From contig OZ250157.1 of the NCBI GenBank assembly GCA_965237765.1, positions 2,170,001 to 2,234,000 of the forward strand: a stretch of DNA of 64,000 bases, read 5' to 3'. Within the stretch, counting starts at the first letter, position 1. Each line of letters starts with the position of its first letter. The notes beneath the pieces were generated by a model. It was not told the DNA's origin. It ran no database searches and saw only the letters and a list, made by a program, of their open reading frames with translations. The stretch comes from WTGJ01 sp965237765 (lineage in GTDB: Bacteria; Chloroflexota; Anaerolineae; Aggregatilineales; Phototrophicaceae). Positions 42,228 through 50,351 of this stretch are shown piece after piece. The translations under genes were made by a program, and so were the position numbers.

Positions 42228-44166
42228 GGCGAATGGAGCGCCCGCAGGTGACACGCTGCCAAAGCTGCTGTTGTCGAATGCAGCCCGTTTTCCCGAAAAA
42301 GTAGCGCTGCGTGAGAAGCGTTTCGGTATCTGGCAATCGATCACATGGGCGGGCTTCGCGGAGCGAGTGAGCAATTTCGCGCTCGGCCTGGCATCTCTCG
42401 GCTTGGAGCGCGGCGAGAATATCGCCATCATCGGCGACAATCGACCAGAATGGGTGATTTCAGAGCTGGCCGCACAGGCTCTCGGCGGCGCCAGTATCGG
42501 TGTCTATCAGGATTCGGTCGTAGAAGAGGTGCGCTATATCGTCGCCAACTCCGACGCGCGCTTCATCGTCGTCGAGGACCAAGAGCAGGTCGATAAAATT
42601 ATTGAGCTCTGGGATGAGCTACCTGAAACCGTCGAGCGCGTCATCTATTATGATCCGCGCGGCCTGCGCAATTACGAAGAGCCTTATCTCATCTCCTTTC
42701 CGGATGTTGAGAAGATTGGCCGGGAATTCGCACGTGAGCGGCCGAATTTCTTCGCGAATGCGGTCGCCGCCGGGCAAGGCAGCGATGTGGCCATCGTTTC
42801 CACGACCTCCGGCACGACCTCGCGGCCAAAGCTTGCGTGCATAACACACACGAATCTCATCGCGATGGGCGAGGGACTCGCGGCGGTCGACGCCTTCCAG
42901 CCGACACACGATTACGTCTCCTTTTTGCCGCTACCCTGGATCGGCGAACAAATGATATCAATAGCCTGCGGGATATGTGTCGGCTTTGTACTGAATTTTC
43001 CGGAAGAACCAGAAACGACGCAGCACGACATCCGTGAAATCGGCCCGCAGATCATCTTCGCGCCGCCGCGGATCTGGGAGAATATGGTCAGCTTGGTGCA
43101 GGTGAAGATCGAAGATAGCGGCCGCCTGAAACGCTGGCTCTATGTGCGTGCGCTGAGCTGGGGTTACGAACTCGCGGATAGGCGCTTCCGGGGCAAACGC
43201 GTGACGGGCTGGCGGCGCTGGCGGGGGTGGTTGGCGTCGGCGCTCGTTTTCGTCAACCTGTTGGATCAGCTAGGCATGCGGCGTGTTCGTTGGGCGTATA
43301 CGGGCGGTGCGGCGTTGGGGCCGGATATCTTCCGCTTCTTCCATGCGCTAGGCGTCAACCTCAAGCAGGGCTACGGGCAGACAGAAACAACCGGCATCTG
43401 CGTCGTACACCGCGACGGCGATATCAAATTCCAGACGGTCGGTTTGCCCCTGCCTGGCGCGGAGTTGCGCATCGCGCCGGATGGCGAAATCCAGGCGAAA
43501 GGGCCAATGTGCTTTCGTGAATACTACCGAAATAGCGATGGTACCACGAATACCATCATAGATAATGGGTGGGTGCGTACGGGTGACGCTGGCTATCTGG
43601 ATGACGACGGCCACCTCATCGTCATCGATCGTGTCAGCGATGTGATGCAGCTACACGATGGCACTTCCTTTTCACCGCAATTCATCGAGAACAAGCTTAA
43701 ATTCAGCCAATACATCCGCGAGGCAGTGGTTTTCGGTGGCGATTTCCCCTTCGTGACGGCGATGATCAACATCGATTTTGGCAATGTAGGGAAATGGGCG
43801 GAGACGAATCACCTCAGTTACACGACATATACGGATCTGGCGCAAAAAGAGGACGTCTACGCGTTGGTGCGAGAAGCAGTGCAGCGGGCAAACGATGACC
43901 TGCCACCAGCGGCGCGAATCAAACGTTTCTTGTTGCTGCATAAAGAATTGGACGCCGACGACGCCGAATTGACGCGAACGCGCAAGGTCCGTCGTGGTTA
44001 TATCAACGAGTGTTATCAGGAGATGATTGACGCGCTTTATGGCGATCAGGACATCGTGCAGATCGAATCGACGATCACCTATCAAGATGGCTCGCAGGTT
44101 ACGCTGGATATCACCCTGCGCATCGAAACGCTAGTCGCCCAGGAGTCCGAACTTGTCGCCGAATGA
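42220..44166 (+). CDS. AMP-forming long-chain acyl-CoA synthetase-like ligase
   Basis: Adenylate-forming enzyme of 648 residues that activates a carboxylic acid to its CoA thioester. Motifs are the P-loop STTSGTTSRPKLA near residue 192, YTGGAALGPDIFRFFHALG, KQGYGQTETTG, and the hinge region GWVRTGDAGYLDDDGHLIVIDR. The length and the C-terminal insert fit the long-chain/bubblegum-like group. It sits between livG and livH, overlapping the first by eight bases and the second by fourteen, so it is made with the transporter. The transported substrate is therefore probably an acid that is activated on entry. Confidence 0.88.
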   Translation: MSEANGAPAGDTLPKLLLSNAARFPEKVALREKRFGIWQSITWAGFAERVSNFALGLASLGLERGENIAIIGDNRPEWVISELAAQALGGASIGVYQDSVVEEVRYIVANSDARFIVVEDQEQVDKIIELWDELPETVERVIYYDPRGLRNYEEPYLISFPDVEKIGREFARERPNFFANAVAAGQGSDVAIVSTTSGTTSRPKLACITHTNLIAMGEGLAAVDAFQPTHDYVSFLPLPWIGEQMISIACGICVGFVLNFPEEPETTQHDIREIGPQIIFAPPRIWENMVSLVQVKIEDSGRLKRWLYVRALSWGYELADRRFRGKRVTGWRRWRGWLASALVFVNLLDQLGMRRVRWAYTGGAALGPDIFRFFHALGVNLKQGYGQTETTGICVVHRDGDIKFQTVGLPLPGAELRIAPDGEIQAKGPMCFREYYRNSDGTTNTIIDNGWVRTGDAGYLDDDGHLIVIDRVSDVMQLHDGTSFSPQFIENKLKFSQYIREAVVFGGDFPFVTAMINIDFGNVGKWAETNHLSYTTYTDLAQKEDVYALVREAVQRANDDLPPAARIKRFLLLHKELDADDAELTRTRKVRRGYINECYQEMIDALYGDQDIVQIESTITYQDGSQVTLDITLRIETLVAQESELVAE

Positions 44167-45070
44167 TTTGCGCCTCTTCTTACAATTTACGATGACCGGC
44201 CTCTCGGAAGGAGCTTTGTTGGCGCTCATTGCCCTTGGCCTGGTGCTGATTTACAAATCCACCGACGTCCTGAATTTCGCGCATGGCGAATTCATGCTAT
44301 TGGGTGCCTTCATTGCCTGGGACTTGCTGGTGAATTACCATCTGCCTTTGTTGCTCGCGTTGCTCATCACTGGCGCGATTATGGTGGCCATCGCTGTGGC
44401 GGTAGAGCGTCTCATGCTGCGGCCGCTCATTGGCAAGCCCATCATCCTCGGTCATCATGGTAACCATTGGCATGAGCAGCCTAATACACGCGATTGTTGG
44501 GGCGATCTGGGGGCCGAAGCGACAGATACTCCCGCAGATTTTCCCTGAATTTCTCGATGGCCCGGGATTGCGCATCTTCATCGAGGGTGTGTGGCGGCCA
44601 GCGCAAATATCCTACGACCGCATCTATTGGATCATTGTGGCGGTCGCTTTGATATTGCTCTTCGTGCTATTTTTCCGCCGCAGCCGACACGGTATTGCCA
44701 TGCGCGCAACTGCGGACGACCAACAAGCGGCGATGAGTATGGGCTCAGCATCCAGCGGGTTTTTGCCATCACCTGGTCGGTGGCAGCGCTAACGGCGGGT
44801 GTCGCCGGCTTGATGGTCGCCGATTTCGACACAGTGAGCACGAGCATCAACGAGGTAGTCTTGCGCGCTTTCCCGGTGATCATCCTGGGTGGGTTGGATA
44901 GCATCGCCGGCGCGATCATCGGCGGTATCATTATCGCCCTGACGGAGCAATACGTCAGCGGTTTCATTGACCCATCGCTGAAAAGTGTCGTACCCTACCT
45001 CGTGTTGTTGGTGGTGTTGATGGCGCGGCCCTACGGTCTGTTCGGCGAAAAGATCATCGAGCGTGTCTGA
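44153..45070 (+). pseudogene. LivH-like permease, read with two compensating one-base indels
   Basis: Branched-chain amino acid-type permease of about 305 residues if restored. The first part runs to PLIGKPIIL. An extra G at about 44450-44451 shifts the frame; reading resumes as VIMVTIGMSSLIHAI. A missing base near 44741-44742 (GGC then CTC reads as GGCTC) returns to the first frame at LSIQRVFAITWSVAALTAG. Both sides match LivH, and the two indels cancel in length. The start is TTG 44153, overlapping the ligase gene. The indels sit in short runs (GG, CC), which suits sequencing error, but a real lesion cannot be excluded. Confidence 0.8.
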
Positions 45071-45073
45071 GTG

Positions 45074-46185
45074 ATGGCCAGCCAATCCGGTGTGTTCCAC
45101 GAGAATTACCGTTCTGATATGCAATTGCGCCCAACCGGCATGCAGCGGGCGCGGGCGGCCATTCTCTTCGCTGCTTTGTTTTTATTGCCGCTGGTGGCGG
45201 GTCCGCTGGAGATGCGCTTCGCCAACAACGTGCTCATCGCCACAATAGGCGCGCTGGGCCTGAATATCCTGGTTGGTTTCATGGGCCAGATCAGCCTAGG
45301 ACAGGGCGCCTCCTTGCCGTCGGCGCCTACACCTCGGGCTTGCTCGTCGTGTATCTGGATGTGCCCTGGTATCTCTCCATCGTGCTGGCGGGTTTCGTTA
45401 CAGCGCTCGCGGGTGGCGTGTTCGGTTTGCCGTCCTTGCGCTTGAAGGGGCTTTATCTTGCGGTAGCGACGCTGGCGGCGCAGCAAATCGTGCAATGGGT
45501 GTTGCGCAAGTGGGACCCGGTCGATGGCGATATCAACAATCGCGTTGGCGAGGCATTGAATATCCCGCGGGCCAATTTTTTCGGCCATAGCCTGAATAAC
45601 CACGAGTGGTCCTTCTATTACGTCGCACTATTCATGGCCGTGCTGGCGGTGCTCGCAGCGACAAACCTCTTCCGCACGCATATCGGCCGCGCCTTCATCG
45701 CCATCCGCGATCAGGATATTGCCGCAGAGGTGATGGGTGTGAATTTGTTTAGATATAAGTTGCTCGCTTTCGCGACCTCTTCCTTCTTTGTCGGCGTGGC
45801 CGGTGCCTTGCTCGCGCAACACAGTACTTCGATCAGCTGGGAAAGTTTCACCATCAACACCTCGATCCAATACCTGGCAATGATCATCATCGGCGGCCTC
45901 GGTTCGGTTTCCGGCTCAATATATGGCGCGGTCTTCATCACCCTGTTGCCACAAATCATCCGTAGCGTGGGCAACGGCCTGGAGGATGTACTGATCGTGT
46001 TCGCCAGCGCGGAGAGTGGCGTCGCTTCGCAATTCGCCGATGGCTTCAACAACCTCTTGCCGTGGTTGGAGCAAGGTGCCTTCGGCCTGGCCATCATCCT
46101 CACGCTCATCTTGGAGCCGGAGGGCTTGCGCAAGCTCTGGGAGAATATCAAGGATTACTTCCGCCTTTGGCCATTTAGTTACTAG
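45074..46185 (+). pseudogene. LivM-like permease, read with a one-base deletion
   Basis: Second branched-chain permease, about 370 residues if repaired. The N-terminal part ends as GFMGQISLGQGA, and the next codons GCC TCC TTG shift the frame. Adding one T at about 45311 restores GCC TTC CTT and gives GAFLAVGAYTSGLLVVYLD, the conserved LivM sequence. The rest is intact: SLRLKGLYLAVATLAAQQI, AIRDQDIAAEVMGVNL and IIIGGLGSVSGSIYGAVF. The ATG at 45074 follows the livH stop by three bases. Because livH also has indels in the same 1.2 kb, local sequence error is likely. Confidence 0.8.
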
Positions 46186-46196
46186 CGAATTGGAAT

Positions 46197-46225
46197 TTGC
46201 GCCGCAGCGCGTTCGAGTTTATATG
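46197..46225 (+). promoter_or_regulatory. Weak candidate internal promoter before livK
   Basis: TTGCGC, a 17-base spacer and TATATG in the 79-base gap between livM and livK. Both boxes are poor (3 and 4 matches). A ribosome binding site AGAGGG precedes livK. Confidence 0.28.
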
Positions 46226-46264
46226 GTTCGAAGAACTTAGAAATGTCAGATCAAAGAGGGTAAA

Positions 46265-47479
46265 ATGTTTCGCAAATTGGTGATGTTGATGATGGTCTGT
46301 TCGATTATCCCGCTCAGCGGTGCACTGGCGGATAGTCACACTATCAAAATCGGCGCCATTTTCGATTTGACTGGGCCGACTTCGGACGTCGGCACTCCCT
46401 ATTCAGAAGGCGCCCGCGCCTATGTTGACTGGGTGAACAGCGAAGGTGGCATCGGCGGCATGGAAGTCGAGCTGCTCTGGGAGGATTATGCCTATTCGGT
46501 GCCGAATGCCGAGAATCTCTATACGCAATTCGTCGAGCAGGGCGTCATCGCCTTCAGCGGTTGGGGGACGGGCGATTCGGAGGCTTTGCGCGGGCGTATC
46601 GCCGAAGATGAGATCCCCTTCGTCTCCGCTTCCTATTCGGCCGGGCTGAACGACCCAAGTGATAGCGCGCCCTATAACTTCCTCGTTGGCACGACATACT
46701 CCGACCAGCTGGTCATCATGCTGCAATACATGATGGAACAATGGGCGGCCGAAGGCAATGACATGGCGGATATGCGCGTCGCCTTTTTCCACCACGATAG
46801 CCCCTTTGGTACTTCGCCACTGGCGGATGGCGAAGCGGTGGCGGAAATGTCCGGTGTGCAGGCGGTGCGTGTAGCCATGCCCCGTGCCGCGACGGATTTA
46901 TCCGCTGAGCTCGAAAACGCCGATACGCGACTGAACGGGATGACGCACATCATCATCCAGAACGTATCCAGTCCGGCGGCGCTGCTGGTACGAAATGTGG
47001 CCGAGATTGGCATGGGCGAGTTCGTGCAGATCGGCTGCCTGAACTGGTGCTCGGATGAGATCCTGATTGAGCTGGCTGGCGAGGCGGCAGAAGGCGTGCT
47101 CGGCGCGCTGCCCTTTGGGCCGCATTCGGTGCCGGTTGCCGGGTTAGAAAATCCGGCCGCCTGGCTGGAATCGCAGGGCTCTTCACTTGCTGAAGCCAGC
47201 CTTCATTTCACGCAGGCTTGGTGGACTATGTCCGTCATTCTTGAGGGCGTCCGTCAGGTAGTGGAGAACGGCGAAGAGCTGACCGGCGCGAACGTGAAGG
47301 CGGCGCTCGAGAGCCTCGATGGCTATAGCACCGGCGACGTTACCTCCGATACCATCTCCTTCTCGCCGGATGATCACCGCGGCAACCGCTCACTCATCAT
47401 CTTCTCCGTGGAAATGGGCGAATGGCAGGCGGCAAGCGACATCATCAACCTGCGCGATATGATGATGGACGAAGGTTAG
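46265..47479 (+). CDS. Branched-chain amino acid-type ABC transporter binding protein, LivK-like
   Basis: Exported binding protein of 404 residues. The signal peptide is MVCSIIPLSGALADS, with an Ala-x-Ala type cleavage site; its only Cys is in the hydrophobic core and not in a lipobox. The mature start TIKIGAIFDLTGPTSDVG is a classic LivK/type I fold opening, followed by GARAYVDWVNSEGG, AFSGWGTGDSEA, and FFHHDSPFGTSPLADG. The conserved Ser/Gly ligand contacts suggest an amino-acid-like or acid substrate. It lies between livM and livF and is followed by a hairpin. Confidence 0.93.
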   Translation: MFRKLVMLMMVCSIIPLSGALADSHTIKIGAIFDLTGPTSDVGTPYSEGARAYVDWVNSEGGIGGMEVELLWEDYAYSVPNAENLYTQFVEQGVIAFSGWGTGDSEALRGRIAEDEIPFVSASYSAGLNDPSDSAPYNFLVGTTYSDQLVIMLQYMMEQWAAEGNDMADMRVAFFHHDSPFGTSPLADGEAVAEMSGVQAVRVAMPRAATDLSAELENADTRLNGMTHIIIQNVSSPAALLVRNVAEIGMGEFVQIGCLNWCSDEILIELAGEAAEGVLGALPFGPHSVPVAGLENPAAWLESQGSSLAEASLHFTQAWWTMSVILEGVRQVVENGEELTGANVKAALESLDGYSTGDVTSDTISFSPDDHRGNRSLIIFSVEMGEWQAASDIINLRDMMMDEG

Positions 47480-47494
47480 CGACGAGTAATTATA

Positions 47495-47524
47495 GGGCCA
47501 CCCGCGCTGCGGTGAGGGTGGCCC
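47495..47524 (+). terminator. Hairpin after livK, no U tract
   Basis: A perfect 9-base stem GGGCCACCC/GGGTGGCCC around a 12-base loop, between livK and livF. There is no T run, so it may stabilise the livK message or slow transcription, not terminate it fully. Confidence 0.5.
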
Positions 47525-47545
47525 GAATACTACTGAGGTCCCTCG

Positions 47546-48391
47546 ATGGGGGCGCATGAGCCGCAAGACGCGCTGCCGACGACGACGGCGCGGCCCTTGC
47601 TCGAGCTGAACAACGTCGAGGTCATCTACGATGATGTGATCCTCGTCTTGAAAGGTCTCTCTTTGCAGGTGCGCGAAGGGCAAATCGTGGCGTTGCTTGG
47701 CTCGAATGGCGCGGGGAAATCGACGACGTTAAAGGCGATCTCTGGTTTGCTCGTCCCCGAGGATGGCGAGGTAACCGACGGCAGCATCCAATATGACGGC
47801 ATGGCCATCCACAACCGCGACCCGGCGCTCATCGTGCGGCGCGGCATCTTCCAGGTCATGGAGGGGCGACGCATCTTCGAGCATTTGAACGTGGAGGAGA
47901 ATTTGCGCGCTGGTGGCTATACCCTCGCGCAGGGCAGCGAAATCAGTGCGAAGCTGGATCTAGTCTACCATTACTTCCCTCGCCTCGGCGAGCGCAAGCA
48001 GCAGGTGGCAGGCTTTCTTTCCGGTGGCGAGCAGCAGATGCTGGCGATCGGCCGCGCTTTGATGCCCGCGCCGCGCCTGATGCTGTTGGATGAGCCTTCG
48101 CTCGGTCTGGCGCCGTTGCTGGTGCAGGAGATCTTCGCCATCATCGAGCGCATCAACCAGGAGCAGGGCACGTCCATTCTGCTCGTGGAGCAAAACGCTC
48201 GTGTCGCCCTGCGCATCGCTGACCACGCTTACATCATGGAAAACGGCCGTATCGTGCTTGACGGCACCCCCGCCGAGCTGAGCGAAAACGCGGACGTTCG
48301 CGAGTTTTATTTGGGGCTGACAGAAGTCGGGCAGCGCAAGAGCTACCGCGACGTCAAGCACTACAAGCGCCGCAAGCGCTGGCTCTCTTAA
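47546..48391 (+). CDS. Branched-chain amino acid-type ABC transporter ATPase, LivF-like
   Basis: Second ATPase of the liv system, 281 residues. Walker A is GSNGAGKSTTLKAISG, the Q-loop region is GIFQVMEGRRIFEHLNVEEN, the signature is FLSGGEQQMLAIGRALM, and Walker B is LMLLDEPSLGLAPLLVQE, followed by LVEQNARVALRIADHAYI. These are diagnostic of LivF. The C-terminus carries a short extra basic tail (about 25 residues) after the usual end. It forms the ATPase heterodimer with LivG. Its last four bases overlap the convergent exporter gene. Confidence 0.93.
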   Translation: MGAHEPQDALPTTTARPLLELNNVEVIYDDVILVLKGLSLQVREGQIVALLGSNGAGKSTTLKAISGLLVPEDGEVTDGSIQYDGMAIHNRDPALIVRRGIFQVMEGRRIFEHLNVEENLRAGGYTLAQGSEISAKLDLVYHYFPRLGERKQQVAGFLSGGEQQMLAIGRALMPAPRLMLLDEPSLGLAPLLVQEIFAIIERINQEQGTSILLVEQNARVALRIADHAYIMENGRIVLDGTPAELSENADVREFYLGLTEVGQRKSYRDVKHYKRRKRWLS

Positions 48392-50349
48392 CCCTCTTCG
48401 TTTTCGGCGATGCCTTCACCATCATCATCCACGGCACGGAATTGGCTGCGATATAGCTCGTAATAGGCGCCGCGCTGCGCGAGCAGTTCCTGGTGCGTGC
48501 CACGCTCAATGATCCGCCCTTCATCGATCATCAGTACCAGGTCGGCATTGCGGATGGTACTCAGACGGTGGGCGATGACGAAGCTGGTGCGCCCGCGCAA
48601 TAGCTTATCGAAGGCAGCCTGGATGAGGCGTTCGGTGCGCGTATCGACACTGGAGGTCGCCTCGTCCAGGATGAGTAGGTTGGGGTTCATGAGCGCGACG
48701 CGGGCGATGGCGATGAGTTGCCGTTGTCCGAGGCTGAGGCCGCTGCCGCGCTCGCCAAGCTTGGTGTGGTAGCCGTTTGGCAAACGCGAGACGAAGGAAT
48801 CGGCGGATGCGAGGCGGATCGCTGCCATCGCTTCCTCGTCGCTGGCGTCTAATTTGCCGAAGCGGACGTTTTCCAGCACGCTGCCACTGAAGAGGAAGGT
48901 ATCCTGCATCACGATCCCGATTTGTGAGCGTAGACTATCGAGCGTAACTGAGCGCACGTCGTGGCCATCAATGCGCACGGCGCCCGCGGCGACGTCATAC
49001 AAACGAGGGATGAGGTTGACGGCCGTAGTTTTGCCTGCGCCCGTCGGGCCAACGATGGCGATCATCTGTCCCGACTGGGCGCTGAAGTTGACGTCCTGCA
49101 AGACTAGCTCACCCGGCTCGTATTCGGCGGCAACCTGGTCAAATTCCACATGGCCTTGGATGGGTGGTAATTCGATGGCATCGGGCGCGTCGGTGATATC
49201 GGCCGGCGTTTCCAGCATCTGAAATATGCGCTCTCCACCCGCGATGGCCGATTGGATATTGGCCCATAGCGTGGCAATTTGCTGGATTGGCTGGTTGAAG
49301 CGCTGGATATATTGGATGAATACGAAGACGGTGCCGAGCGTGATGATGCTACCGCCAAGCAACGGCTCGCCAAGCAGCACGGCGCTGCCGCCGCTGAGGA
49401 CGACGATACTTAGCGCGGCAAAGCCCAGCGCCTCCAACACTGGGGTGAGTGCGCTGGTGAAGACGGCGGCCTGGACGTTAGCGGAGCGGTTGGCTTCGTT
49501 GGTTTGTTGGAATTGACTGAGGCTCTCTTCTTCGCGGCTGAAGGCTTGTACCTCGCGCGCGCCAGAGATGCTCTCTTGCAGGTCCGTATTGACCGCGCCA
49601 AGTTCGCGCCGCGAACGGCGGAAGGCGACGCGAGCGCGGTTCGAGAAGAAGATCGTCGCCAGTAGCATCACCGGCACGACCGAAAGGCTGATGAGAGCAT
49701 AAGCGAAATTCGTTTCCAGCATGCGCACGATGATCCAGACCATTATAAGCACACCGCCCAACACCGAGAGCAAACCGAAGTTGAAGGCCTGTTGGATGAT
49801 GTTGGTGTCGTTGGTGATCCGACTCATGAGGTCGCCAGTATTTTGGGAGGAATAGTATTTCAGCGAGAGGGTATGCAGGTGGCGGAATAGGTCAACGCGC
49901 ATCGCACGCAGCACATTTTGCCCGGTCCAATTCATGGTGAAGAAAGCGACGCCATTTGCAATCGCGCCACCCATAAAGAGCGTCAACAATAAGAGGCAAA
50001 TGCCCAGTAGACCGTCCAGTTTGGTCTGGCGGATAGCGGAAGCTTTTTCCTCGTCAACGATGCTCTCGTCATCAGCGATGCGCGCTTCGATGGCGAGGGC
50101 GTTATCTTCTGTGTAGGTACACGCATCCGGATCGCGCACGAAAAAATAGCAATCCACTGCCTGGCCGATGAGGGTGGGGGCAGTGATTTGCGTCCAAGAA
50201 GCGATAGCGATGAGCGCGAAAGAGAGCAGGGCGCCCATGCCGTAGCGGCGGAAATAGAGCAGGAATTTCCAGAGGGTGCTGCCGAGCGAGCTGGCCCGCG
50301 TCGTTTCTTGCTCGAGAAGGCGTCGGCCGCCATCCATCATGAAGCCCAT
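48388..50349 (-). CDS. Heterodimeric ABC exporter subunit with intact ATP site
   Basis: ABC half-exporter of 653 residues: a membrane domain (about 1-380) with six helices and a C-terminal ATPase. Walker A is GPTGAGKTTAVNLIPRLYD, Walker B with catalytic Glu is LLILDEATSSVDTRTER, and the switch His is in FVIAHRLSTIRNADLVL. The signature motif is LSLGQRQL, slightly changed from LSGGQ. The insertion at about residues 65-105 between the first helices (DPDACTYTEDNALAIE region) is unusual. It follows its partner gene by two bases. Typical substrates are lipids, drugs or peptides. Confidence 0.92.
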   Translation of the reverse strand: MGFMMDGGRRLLEQETTRASSLGSTLWKFLLYFRRYGMGALLSFALIAIASWTQITAPTLIGQAVDCYFFVRDPDACTYTEDNALAIEARIADDESIVDEEKASAIRQTKLDGLLGICLLLLTLFMGGAIANGVAFFTMNWTGQNVLRAMRVDLFRHLHTLSLKYYSSQNTGDLMSRITNDTNIIQQAFNFGLLSVLGGVLIMVWIIVRMLETNFAYALISLSVVPVMLLATIFFSNRARVAFRRSRRELGAVNTDLQESISGAREVQAFSREEESLSQFQQTNEANRSANVQAAVFTSALTPVLEALGFAALSIVVLSGGSAVLLGEPLLGGSIITLGTVFVFIQYIQRFNQPIQQIATLWANIQSAIAGGERIFQMLETPADITDAPDAIELPPIQGHVEFDQVAAEYEPGELVLQDVNFSAQSGQMIAIVGPTGAGKTTAVNLIPRLYDVAAGAVRIDGHDVRSVTLDSLRSQIGIVMQDTFLFSGSVLENVRFGKLDASDEEAMAAIRLASADSFVSRLPNGYHTKLGERGSGLSLGQRQLIAIARVALMNPNLLILDEATSSVDTRTERLIQAAFDKLLRGRTSFVIAHRLSTIRNADLVLMIDEGRIIERGTHQELLAQRGAYYELYRSQFRAVDDDGEGIAENEEG

Positions 50350-50351
50350 CG

